DNA from: RGIG5952 sp045603485
Lineage (GTDB): Bacteria; Verrucomicrobiota; Kiritimatiellia; RFP12; JAAYLN01
Reading direction: 5' to 3'
DNA length: 18,685 nt
NCBI GenBank assembly: GCA_045603485.1
Contig: JAZUMF010000128.1
Span: 1 to 18,685, forward strand
The first letter of the stretch is position 1. Each line of letters begins with the position of its first letter. Shown here piece by piece: positions 6,002 through 13,420 of this stretch. A model generated the notes under the pieces. It was not told the DNA's origin. It ran no database searches and saw nothing but the letters and a program-made list of their open reading frames with translations. Both the position numbers and the translations under genes were made by a program.

Positions 6002-7228
6002 TTATCCTGCCGACGCCATAGAGAAGAGAGCAAGAAAAAAAGCCAAATAGACAAAACCGACAATCAGACCGGTAATTATAATCATAATCGGCTCTATTGT
6101 CACACTGAAACGGCGTATCGTCACTTTAAGCATCGATTCATGAAATCTTGCGACTTCACCAAAGGCTTCAGGAAGTGAACCTGAGGTTTCTCCTACAGCG
6201 ACCATCTGCCCAAGCATAGGTGTAAACGCTCCGGGCTTGCGGAGAACCGAGGCAAGCGTCTCGCCCCTGATAACCGCTTCGTAGGCATCGCGAACACACA
6301 ACGACAGCCTTGCGTTGGAGAGCAGCGGGCGCACAACATCCAATGCCTCAACAAGGGTGACGCCGCTTTGTACAAGCATCTCCATTGCGCGCGCAAAGGA
6401 CGCTGTTCCGGAAAGCCTTTGGATATTGCCAACGATGGGGAACCTCAAAAGAACAGTGCTAAGGAGCAAACGCCCCGATGACGTCATTTTAAGCGCTGCG
6501 ATAAAAGCCAAAAAGGCGACAGCAAAAATAATCAGCAATAGGCCATTTATCCTTATCCACTCGGAGATATCAAGAAGCAGCTGTGTTATTGCAGGCAGCG
6601 ACGCACCGCCGCTTTGCAAAAAATCACCGATCTTAGGAATAACCGACACAACCAAAAAAACTGAGACGGAGAGAGCCATCACAACCGCAAATATCGGATA
6701 TGTCAAGGCATTGACAACCATTGAGCGAAGATTGCGCTGTGACTCCAGCTGCCTTGAGGCGTGTAAAAGCGACGAATCTAGCTCACCCGCCTGCTCTCCT
6801 ACCTTAACCAACTCGATTGTGACAGCGCTGAAGATTCCATTGCACTTGGAGAGCGCGCTGGAGAGCGATATTCCGCTTGAAACCATTTCATAAAGATTAA
6901 ACCAAACCTTAGACGCCCTTGGAGACATTGCCTGGTTGGCGACGGTCTCAAGCGCGACAAGAATCGAAACGCCGCTTTTCAGCATTGAGGCGAGCTGCCG
7001 GAACCCAATCTCAATATCAAATGGTCCCATGGGCTTGAGCCACGATGGGTGCCAGGGGGGAGGAAGGCTTCCTGATGCCGCGCCATCTTCCGAAAGTTCC
7101 TTGACTGAAAGTATGACATATCCTTCATCGCGAAGCGACGAAGTGACCTCGCGTTGCGTAGCGGCAATGCGCTTTACTCTCTCTCTCTTTCCTGCCGATG
7201 TCCGGACAGTTGCTTCAAAGAATGGCAT
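6002..7228 (-). CDS. Type II secretion/type IV pilus platform protein (GspF/PilC family)
   Basis: A 408-residue inner-membrane platform protein that couples the cytoplasmic ATPases to pseudopilus assembly. After an N-terminal domain starting MPFFEATVRTSAGKRERV come two T2SSF repeats. The first, at about 71-195, contains RQLASMLKSGVSILVALE. The second, at about 276-398, contains FARAMEMLVQSGVTLVEAL, and each repeat has its family signature (VGEQAGEL at 143-150, VGETSGSLPEAF at 345-356). Hydrophobic helices lie at about 175-197, 228-248 and 379-403, the usual three-helix topology. The length is normal for the family. The gene begins 12 bases after the GspE-type gene ends, with only a weak SD, so translation may depend on coupling. 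Confidence 0.95.
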   Translation of the reverse strand: MPFFEATVRTSAGKRERVKRIAATQREVTSSLRDEGYVILSVKELSEDGAASGSLPPPWHPSWLKPMGPFDIEIGFRQLASMLKSGVSILVALETVANQAMSPRASKVWFNLYEMVSSGISLSSALSKCNGIFSAVTIELVKVGEQAGELDSSLLHASRQLESQRNLRSMVVNALTYPIFAVVMALSVSVFLVVSVIPKIGDFLQSGGASLPAITQLLLDISEWIRINGLLLIIFAVAFLAFIAALKMTSSGRLLLSTVLLRFPIVGNIQRLSGTASFARAMEMLVQSGVTLVEALDVVRPLLSNARLSLCVRDAYEAVIRGETLASVLRKPGAFTPMLGQMVAVGETSGSLPEAFGEVARFHESMLKVTIRRFSVTIEPIMIIITGLIVGFVYLAFFLALFSMASAG

Positions 7229-7240
7229 CGTTCATAAAAC

Positions 7241-8689
7241 CTATAAATATCCAATCGTCCGCAATATCTCGCCAAAGTCGGTGATTCCGGCTGTAAGTTT
7301 ATCAGAGGCATCATCAATCAAGGTTCGCATTCCGCAGGCTTTCATCTCTTCAGACAACTCTCCCTGAGATGCCCCTGAAGCAATTCGGGACAAAACAGAT
7401 GCCGAAGGAATCATCAATTCGAAGATACCTGTTCGGCCCTTGTAGCCGCGGCCGGCACAGGCAAGACATCCCTTAGCCTTGAAGGCGCTCCTACCTGCGA
7501 GTTCAGGAAGCCCCAAAAGAGCAGCCTCGCGCTCCGGAATCGCATATGCCATGCGACAATTTGGACATAGCCTGCGCACAAGCCGTTGAGCCATGCTCAT
7601 GCGAAGCGTAGCCGCAATCATATGAGGCTGAAGCCCCATATCCAAAAGGCGTGTAACTGCACTTACCGCGTCATTTGTATGGAGCGTAGATAAAACAAGA
7701 TGTCCGGTCAATGCCGCCTTAACGGCGATGTCAAGTGACTCCGAATCGCGGATTTCGCCAATCATAATCACATCCGGATCATGCCGCAAAAGACTTCTAA
7801 GAGCCTTGGTAAAATTAACCTTGTCGTTTGAATCAACCTCAGCTTGAGAAACGCCCTTAATCTCATATTCAATCGGATCCTCGACAGTAAGAATATTGAG
7901 TGGTTCAGAAGCTAAAAGCTCTTGTATAGCGGCGTAAAGTGTAGTTGTCTTGCCGGAACCGGTAGGGCCGGTCAAGAGCACAAGCCCCTGCGGCTTTGAT
8001 AAAACTCCGCGAAATGCGGCAATATCATCATTTGACAGTCCCGTGGCCGGCAAAGACAAGCGCTCCAGATCCGATTCCAGCAGTCGTAGGGTAATACGCT
8101 CGCCATAACGCACGGGAAGAGTCGCAACACGCACATCCAAGCGTCGCGAAGAGGCGTTACGCTGCTGCATTCTCCATGTAAAACCGCCGTCCTGCGGGGC
8201 GCGTCTTTCGGCGATATCGAGCCCCGAAAGAATCTTTAATCTGCTTGAAACGCTTGGAGCCATATCAATCGAAAGACGGGTAAAATCCTCTAATCTCCCA
8301 TCAATGCGCATCCTGACAAACAGGCCGTCCTGACTTGGATTGAAATGTATATCCGATGCCCTACGAAGCGCTGCCGCACGGAGAAGCTGATCGACGATGG
8401 CGACAGGATCTCCCGACTCTCCGTTGTGCTGCTGCATTGCACGCGCATCACCATAAATACGAAGCAATTCTGAACGAAGTTCCTCACGGTCGGCGGCAAG
8501 CCCATTAACCTCCTGCCCCGTCGCGTCGCGAATTGCGTTAAGCGCCGTTTCATCCTGCGGATTCGCCATAGCGACCTGCAACACTCCGTCAACGAGACAC
8601 AGAGGCAATACCAAACGGCGGTGCGCGATTGTCGGAGGCACCTTAAATGCCCACGAAGGATCAATTGTGACAGCGCTGAAATCGATCAT
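7241..8689 (-). CDS. Assembly ATPase of the secretion/pilus system (GspE/PilB family)
   Basis: A 482-residue cytoplasmic hexameric ATPase powering pilin addition. Seen in order are an N-terminal MshE-N-like domain (about 1-80), Walker A GPTGSGKTT (241-249), the Asp box around VEDPIEYE (269-276), Walker B DVIMIGE (306-312) and the His box TGHLVLSTLHTNDA (328-341). A tetracysteine zinc site (CPNC at 375-378 and CLAC at 408-411) is diagnostic of GspE/PilB and absent from PilT. The N-terminus is shorter than in PilB proteins of about 570 residues but normal for GspE. It starts 10 bases after the PilT-like gene ends, with a TAGGGG/TTAGGA purine stretch as SD. Catalytic residues are all present. 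Confidence 0.96.
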   Translation of the reverse strand: MIDFSAVTIDPSWAFKVPPTIAHRRLVLPLCLVDGVLQVAMANPQDETALNAIRDATGQEVNGLAADREELRSELLRIYGDARAMQQHNGESGDPVAIVDQLLRAAALRRASDIHFNPSQDGLFVRMRIDGRLEDFTRLSIDMAPSVSSRLKILSGLDIAERRAPQDGGFTWRMQQRNASSRRLDVRVATLPVRYGERITLRLLESDLERLSLPATGLSNDDIAAFRGVLSKPQGLVLLTGPTGSGKTTTLYAAIQELLASEPLNILTVEDPIEYEIKGVSQAEVDSNDKVNFTKALRSLLRHDPDVIMIGEIRDSESLDIAVKAALTGHLVLSTLHTNDAVSAVTRLLDMGLQPHMIAATLRMSMAQRLVRRLCPNCRMAYAIPEREAALLGLPELAGRSAFKAKGCLACAGRGYKGRTGIFELMIPSASVLSRIASGASQGELSEEMKACGMRTLIDDASDKLTAGITDFGEILRTIGYL

Positions 8690-8699
8690 TCCTAAGCCC

Positions 8700-9845
8700 C
8701 TATCTACTTAAAGCACCGCTGCCGCGGGACAGTTTCTTGTTAAAGGAATCAGGATTGCGCGTTACCGTAAGAGCGGTATTCAGATCAATCCTACCCGATG
8801 TGACAAGCTCAACCAAAGACTGGTCAAGTGTACACATACCGGAACTGCGCCCCGTTTCAATTGCGGAATATAGCTGGCTGCTTCTGCCCGTGGCAATAAT
8901 ATTAGACACTGCAGTATTTGAAACTAGAAGCTCGTATGCGGGAACGCGTCCCAAGCCATCCTTTGTCCGCAAGAGATGCTGCGCAAAAATGCCGCGCAAA
9001 ACCATTGCCAGTTGATGCCGAACCCCCGGCTGCTCGTCGGCGGGAAATACAGAAACCAGCCGTTCAACAGCCCCTGCCGCATCACCGGCATGAAGCGTGG
9101 TAAAAACCAGATGGCCGGTCTCCGCCGCCGTAATGGCGGTACGGATAGTTTCAAGCTCACGCACCTCACCGACCAAAATAACATCGGGGTCTTGCCTCAA
9201 AGACTCAACCAGTGCCTCGTTAAAACCAGCCGCATCTCTCCCCACCTGCCGTTGATTGACAAGACACCGCGAAGACTTGTGCAAATATTCAATCGGGTCC
9301 TCAATTGTTACAATATGCCCGTCAAGAGATTGATTGATAGTATTTATCAAAGTAGCAAGAGTAGTGCTCTTGCCAGAGCCAGTCGGACCGGTCACAACCA
9401 CAAGGCCATCACGGCACCTACAAAAATCCGCCAATTTATCAGGCAAACCCAAAGCTTCCAATGAGCGGAAGTCATTATCAAGACGACGGAGAGCAATGGC
9501 TGTTCCCGCTCCATCCAAAAAGATATTAAAACGGTAACGAGCTCCGCAACTCGAAGAGAAAGCTCCATCTATAGAACCAGATTCGCGAAGCCGTACTAAA
9601 GTCTCGCCGACGGGATTTTCGTTTCCTTGGAGAAATGCCGTCGATGCAAGCAACGCCGCAAATGAATTCACCGTTGTGTAATCCAGAAGCTCTTCGCCGA
9701 TCGGCAATAGCCTACCGTCCTTGCGAAACCATGGCGGCTGCCCCGTAGCGATGTGAATGTCTGAAGCGCCGACCGACTCGCACTTAATCAAAAGAGCGTC
9801 CAGCGCCTTATAATAATCTTGCAGCGTTGATGGTATATCAAACAT
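8700..9845 (-). CDS. PilT-like ATPase (type IV pilus retraction ATPase family)
   Basis: A 381-residue secretion ATPase of the PilT/PilU branch. It opens with a PAS-like N-terminal domain (ASDIHIATGQPPWFRKDGRL, about 27-46). Walker A GPTGSGKST is at 153-161, an Asp box at about 180-187 (TIEDPIEY), Walker B DVILVGE at 221-227 and the His box TGHLVFTTLHAGDA at 243-256. It lacks the tetracysteine zinc motif of GspE/PilB, and its overall length suits PilT. In type IV pili this ATPase disassembles the fibre. True type II secretion operons lack it, so its place between the PilO-like and GspE-like genes argues for a retractile or pilus-like machine. The gene begins seven bases after the PilO-like stop. 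Whether it acts as PilT or PilU cannot be read from sequence. Confidence 0.93.
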   Translation of the reverse strand: MFDIPSTLQDYYKALDALLIKCESVGASDIHIATGQPPWFRKDGRLLPIGEELLDYTTVNSFAALLASTAFLQGNENPVGETLVRLRESGSIDGAFSSSCGARYRFNIFLDGAGTAIALRRLDNDFRSLEALGLPDKLADFCRCRDGLVVVTGPTGSGKSTTLATLINTINQSLDGHIVTIEDPIEYLHKSSRCLVNQRQVGRDAAGFNEALVESLRQDPDVILVGEVRELETIRTAITAAETGHLVFTTLHAGDAAGAVERLVSVFPADEQPGVRHQLAMVLRGIFAQHLLRTKDGLGRVPAYELLVSNTAVSNIIATGRSSQLYSAIETGRSSGMCTLDQSLVELVTSGRIDLNTALTVTRNPDSFNKKLSRGSGALSR

Positions 9846-9852
9846 AACAGGC

Positions 9853-10455
9853 CTATAGAAAAAGATTTATGCGCCAAATACGCAGAAAGTCACTTCCGCG
9901 CAACGGCTCCATCGATAACGAAGTAGCGACAAACTGATAATCATACTCTGAAAGCAAGGCAAGAGCCTTAACCAAAGAAAGATAGTTAGTCTCAAGCTCA
10001 ACCGTCCATGCCGAAAAGGCTGCATCTCCATTTGCTGCGCGAAGGAGCGACAGCCCCTTTGCGCCGCTGTCATCGGCATCCGCAGACGGCAGCTCCTGCT
10101 TTAATACTGAAATAACGCGCACAGAATCTACCTTACTCAAAAGATCGATAAAGCCGGCAAAACCATTCTGGGTTTTAATTCCTCTTTCTTCTAACAGCGC
10201 AGCCTCCTTCGCCCGAATCATCAACTCCTCTTCGTTCGCCGCATCTAACTCAAGCTTGACTCTCTCAAGCTCCCTCTCCAGCGCCTTACGCTCAGCTGCG
10301 ATATCCTCGGCATACCCCAATTCGTCCAGACGCCCTGAAAGCGTTGAAAGATGGGCGGACATTGGACAATGGACGAAATATGCAAAGAGTCCCAATAAGG
10401 CCAGCGGGAGGGCAACACACGCGAATATTTTATCCTTATCGGTAATTGTAATCAT
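9853..10455 (-). CDS. PilO/GspM-like inner-membrane alignment protein
   Basis: A 200-residue bitopic protein. It has a short cytoplasmic N-terminus and one transmembrane helix (about 10-28, FACVALPLALLGLFAYFV). A long periplasmic coiled coil follows (about 38-95, rich in Glu, Leu, Arg and Ala), then a compact alpha/beta domain (about 100-200). This is the PilO/GspM layout. These proteins form the periplasmic alignment complex linking the platform to the secretin. The sequence is too divergent to name more precisely. Its ATG shares one base with the stop of the preceding gene (TAATG), and an AAGGAGGG SD lies just upstream, so translation should be efficient. Its place after a PilM/GspL-like gene supports the call. 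Confidence 0.75.
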   Translation of the reverse strand: MITITDKDKIFACVALPLALLGLFAYFVHCPMSAHLSTLSGRLDELGYAEDIAAERKALERELERVKLELDAANEEELMIRAKEAALLEERGIKTQNGFAGFIDLLSKVDSVRVISVLKQELPSADADDSGAKGLSLLRAANGDAAFSAWTVELETNYLSLVKALALLSEYDYQFVATSLSMEPLRGSDFLRIWRINLFL

Positions 10456-11528
10456 TATTTACCCTCCTTGGTATAAGTCAAAAAAAAGGAGAATGAAAAA
10501 GAAATGCCGTCAGGAAGAGCCTCTATGCGATTAGGCGACAATGACCAACCTAAAGGCAATAAATTGCGAGCCAAAGTTTCCATCGCCGCTGTTGCGGCAG
10601 ACGAGCTCAATGCAAGACAATGTACCGAAAGAGAAGCACCGTCATCAACAGAAATACGGTTAACGACAATATCATCACCAGAACTCGAGGCAAGTTCCAT
10701 CAGCAGTTTAAGCCAAGAATCCCGATATGCGGCAAGATTCTCACGCGATTGCCGTGCCGCCTCGCGCCTCAAGGCAATCCCCCTTGCCTGATTTCGCAGC
10801 CGCACTATTTCTTGACGGATTCCGGAATTAGCGGCATCCATCCGTTCTGACGAAGCGACCTCTGGCGAAAGCTTGGCAATCGTATGAGAAAGCCACAGCC
10901 AGTCACATAGACAGACAAAGGCCAAAAGCGACGACACCGCAACTGCTATTTTGACAAGGCTTCCACCAACAGAAAGGCCTCCGCGGGAAACCGTTAAGAC
11001 AGGAGAATTGCCCGAGTCGATATTATCCAAAACAGCAGGAATATCCTCAACAGCTGAGATTTCTCCCGGCGATACGGCGCATAGCCCCACAAAACGGCAA
11101 CGCGATTGCCTGACGACATCTCCCAAAGAAGCCACATCGCTGGCAGGCGCCAAGGCGATATCAAATATCCCGGGCGAAATGGAGCGATAGTCAAAAGAGG
11201 CATCCTCTCTGGGAATCTCGACAAAAGGCTCTATTTCATAGAATACGGCATTAGCCAATTCCTTACCGGAGAGCCCCGACACCTGTGCGCTGGAGAGCTC
11301 TACCCTTTGGGTAAAAATAGAATCGCTGACAACCAAAACCCTAGACCCGCGCTTTATGACATCACTCTTGAAAAGCTCCTTCAGCGTACCGACCAAATCA
11401 CCGCCAAAGGCACGGCTCTGCGGTACCGAAAATTCAACTTCGCCACCGCCCCTGCGGCAAACAAAAACATCTGCCCCAGACGCAACAATATAACAATCGG
11501 CTTTTCCCAACAAAGACATCGATGCCAT
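10455..11528 (-). CDS. PilM-PilN/GspL-like inner-membrane assembly protein
   Basis: A 357-residue protein combining features usually split between PilM and PilN, or united in GspL. Residues 1-185 resemble a reduced actin-like PilM/GspL cytoplasmic domain (VLVVSDSIFTQRVELSS, then ELANAVFYEIEPFVEIPRED). One transmembrane helix lies at about 191-213. Residues about 215-357 are a coiled coil followed by a PilN-like periplasmic domain. Such proteins recruit the assembly ATPase and pair with PilO/GspM, encoded next. The actin-like part is much shorter than full PilM and no clear nucleotide-binding motifs are visible, so it may be degenerate. The start shares one base with the previous stop (TAATG). 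An ATG nine bases downstream (11519) is a possible alternative. Confidence 0.78.
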   Translation of the reverse strand: MASMSLLGKADCYIVASGADVFVCRRGGGEVEFSVPQSRAFGGDLVGTLKELFKSDVIKRGSRVLVVSDSIFTQRVELSSAQVSGLSGKELANAVFYEIEPFVEIPREDASFDYRSISPGIFDIALAPASDVASLGDVVRQSRCRFVGLCAVSPGEISAVEDIPAVLDNIDSGNSPVLTVSRGGLSVGGSLVKIAVAVSSLLAFVCLCDWLWLSHTIAKLSPEVASSERMDAANSGIRQEIVRLRNQARGIALRREAARQSRENLAAYRDSWLKLLMELASSSGDDIVVNRISVDDGASLSVHCLALSSSAATAAMETLARNLLPLGWSLSPNRIEALPDGISFSFSFFLTYTKEGK

Positions 11529-12397
11529 TACTCCGTATAAAGATTAACAACCCGCCCTGGAGGCAAAAACACCTGACGGATTTCGGCTCTTTCCAGGTCA
11601 CGCCTGAATATCTTCAAAAAGCAAATGCCCGGTGTCATACCATCAATATGCGCTTGAGATGCGCCATCCGCAACAGAGGCGATACCACCAGCAATTTTAT
11701 CTCCACAGGGACGGTACCAGTACAGATTCGTGACAACGCCAGCCCTAAATGTAAGCAAAATTGATGCCGGCCTAGTTAAGTCCGAAAGCATAAGAGACGC
11801 GTCCTTTGCGGCATAGCTCTCATCAACCCGATTTGTTACTCCGTCCTTACCAAAATGGCGGACGCACTCAATAGGCAAGCCGACAACCTCCAAGCCATTG
11901 GAATTGGCATCGCAGAGACGGGAATACCCGGCTTCATCGGGAGATTCCAACGGATTGCCCCAAGGATCCAAAAGACGACGACCTGAACGGGCCATACGCA
12001 AATAAGGGCCTCCCCAGCCGCATGGAATCAAAACCGTAGGATCAGCTATGGCGGGCGGCGCATCAGAAGCGAGATTTTCAGGCGATGCAGGACGGGCGGC
12101 AAGCCTACCCACCCCCTTTGGGCAGTCCCAAAGCTCACGCAAGGAAAGAGGCCCCGAGGTAGAATTTTCATCTACATAACGGGTCTCAGGCAAACGCCCC
12201 ATATCAAGCAGAAAACCGGAAGGTTCACCTGACGACCAATCCAACACCGCAGAAGAAATCTCATCAAACTGCCTTGAAGCCGCCTTAACCAAAGCCTCCT
12301 CACGCACCCTTGAGGCTTCAATGACGGCAAAGTGTGTAAGCAGACCCAGAATAAAAAGAACAATCGTAAGCTCGATAAGAGTTAGACCGCTTCTCAT
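11528..12397 (-). CDS. Type IV pilin-like pseudopilin, second tandem copy
   Basis: A 289-residue protein with a class III prepilin leader cut after Gly4 (MRSG, then LTLIELTIVLFILGLLTHFA), including the invariant Glu5 of the mature protein and a hydrophobic N-terminal helix. The large C-terminal domain contains GWGGPYLRM and LLDPWGNPL, motifs shared with the upstream neighbour and related to the GspG DPWG signature. Cys residues could form disulphides. At roughly twice the length of classical GspG, it resembles the oversized pseudopilins of PVC bacteria. It overlaps the preceding stop by one base (TAATG) with a strong GGAGGA SD. It may be a minor or tip pseudopilin; its role relative to the first copy is not clear. 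Confidence 0.85.
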   Translation of the reverse strand: MRSGLTLIELTIVLFILGLLTHFAVIEASRVREEALVKAASRQFDEISSAVLDWSSGEPSGFLLDMGRLPETRYVDENSTSGPLSLRELWDCPKGVGRLAARPASPENLASDAPPAIADPTVLIPCGWGGPYLRMARSGRRLLDPWGNPLESPDEAGYSRLCDANSNGLEVVGLPIECVRHFGKDGVTNRVDESYAAKDASLMLSDLTRPASILLTFRAGVVTNLYWYRPCGDKIAGGIASVADGASQAHIDGMTPGICFLKIFRRDLERAEIRQVFLPPGRVVNLYTE

Positions 12398-13260
12398 TAG
12401 TCCTCCTCCGGCAAATCTGCCCTATTAAGAAAAAGCACCAAGTCGTCACCCCTGTCAAAAGGGGTACCGGCTGTGCGTGACCGAATACGCTCATCCTTAG
12501 TCCAGCAAGAGCCCAATGAATTTGTATTGGGATAAAAGCATGGAGTCGACAAAAAACCGTCGGGTCCTGCAGAAACAATGCGCGCATAGCGAAAACGCTC
12601 ATCATCTGAAACATCTTTCAATACGCCAAAATTATCTGAAAACGCCTGAGCCGGCGGTATCTGAAGGACATAAGGATTTCCCCAAGGATCAAGGATAGCA
12701 GGCTCACCCGGATACCCATATACATTACCATTGCAGTAATCGTCCGGTAATGAGAGAGCATGCAACTTAGGGAAAAAACCTCTCTTGGAAAAAGACGCCT
12801 CGCCAGTAGCCGCGGCATCGGAAGGATGTGGAAATAAAATCGACTGCGAGCGTGCCGAATTCATACCGATATACGGTCCGCGCCAGCCGCGAGAAGACAA
12901 GACGCTCCAACCGGTAAAGGCTTCCTTAGAGGCGAAGCCGCCCTTCTTTGGGAGATAGTCAACAGAATGACCATCATAAACATAGACATTGGTTGCCATC
13001 AAAAGATTCGCTATACGCAAGTATCCCGGCGAAAAACCCGGAACCGACGACATATCATCAATATACCCAGGCACAGTATCAGAACCGAGAAAGGCCGTGC
13101 GAATGGCAGCCATATCAACCTCAGCTACGGCAACTCGGCTAGAATGCATAATTCCCGAGAAACGCCGCACAACCAAAGAAGATAGAATAGCCAAAATCAG
13201 CACGACAATCCCCAGCTCAATAAGGGTAAATCCCAGCTTGGATATATCGTGATGCTTCAT
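12397..13260 (-). CDS. GspG-like pseudopilin, first gene of the operon
   Basis: A 287-residue pseudopilin with the prepilin cleavage motif KLG, then FTLIELGIVVLILAIL (cleavage after Gly10, conserved Glu at mature position 5). After the N-terminal helix the globular domain has GWRGPYIGM, ILDPWGNPYVL and a C-terminal SAGPDGFLS...DDLVLFL stretch. These parallel the DPWGNPY and SLGADG motifs of the major pseudopilin GspG, with about 100 extra residues inserted. It is probably the main fibre subunit. No convincing SD precedes the ATG, unlike the following genes. The operon leader upstream (13261-13344) carries a small terminator-like hairpin. It would need a prepilin peptidase, which is not encoded here. 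Confidence 0.88.
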   Translation of the reverse strand: MKHHDISKLGFTLIELGIVVLILAILSSLVVRRFSGIMHSSRVAVAEVDMAAIRTAFLGSDTVPGYIDDMSSVPGFSPGYLRIANLLMATNVYVYDGHSVDYLPKKGGFASKEAFTGWSVLSSRGWRGPYIGMNSARSQSILFPHPSDAAATGEASFSKRGFFPKLHALSLPDDYCNGNVYGYPGEPAILDPWGNPYVLQIPPAQAFSDNFGVLKDVSDDERFRYARIVSAGPDGFLSTPCFYPNTNSLGSCWTKDERIRSRTAGTPFDRGDDLVLFLNRADLPEED

Positions 13261-13281
13261 AACACAAATTTAAACGCAAAA

Positions 13282-13296
13282 AACCGCGATTCGGTT
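13282..13296 (-). terminator. Possible attenuator hairpin in the leader of the pseudopilin operon
   Basis: On the minus strand AACCG and CGGTT form a 5-bp stem around a 5-base loop, followed by T (83-78 gives six T including the stem end). It lies about 20 bases before the first pseudopilin ATG. The stem is short. A weak promoter candidate lies upstream (TTAACA at 13333-13328, 15-base spacer, TATGCT at 13312-13307), which would place the hairpin within the leader RNA. Both calls are tentative. Confidence 0.3.
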
Positions 13297-13344
13297 CAAA
13301 TAAAAAAGCATAAAAGGTGTCAGCAACTGTTAAATTTGACAATA

Positions 13345-13384
13345 AACTTAGAGACGCAAAGCTTGTACTTTGCGTCTCTAAGTT
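13345..13384. terminator. Perfect 17-bp inverted repeat, probable terminator of the beta-helix gene
   Basis: The left arm AACTTAGAGACGCAAAG (13345-13361) and right arm CTTTGCGTCTCTAAGTT (13368-13384) are exact reverse complements around a 6-base loop. The structure starts about 36 bases after the stop codon of the giant gene. On the minus strand it is followed by TTATTG...AAATTT, which is U-rich but not a clean U tract. It lies between the two minus-strand transcription units and could terminate in either direction. A protein-binding or mobile palindrome is an alternative. Confidence 0.65.
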
Positions 13385-13420
13385 AAATCCAGACAGGGAA
13401 ATCCGGTTATATCGTTTTAC

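Noticed and set aside
6315..6893. Open plus-strand frame of 192 codons opposite the GspF-type gene
   Set aside because: It is a shadow of the minus-strand platform gene, low-complexity in translation, with no supporting start signal.
8976..9464. Open plus-strand frame of 162 codons opposite the PilT-like gene
   Set aside because: It is antisense to conserved ATPase motifs (Walker A, Walker B and His box), so it is not a separate gene.
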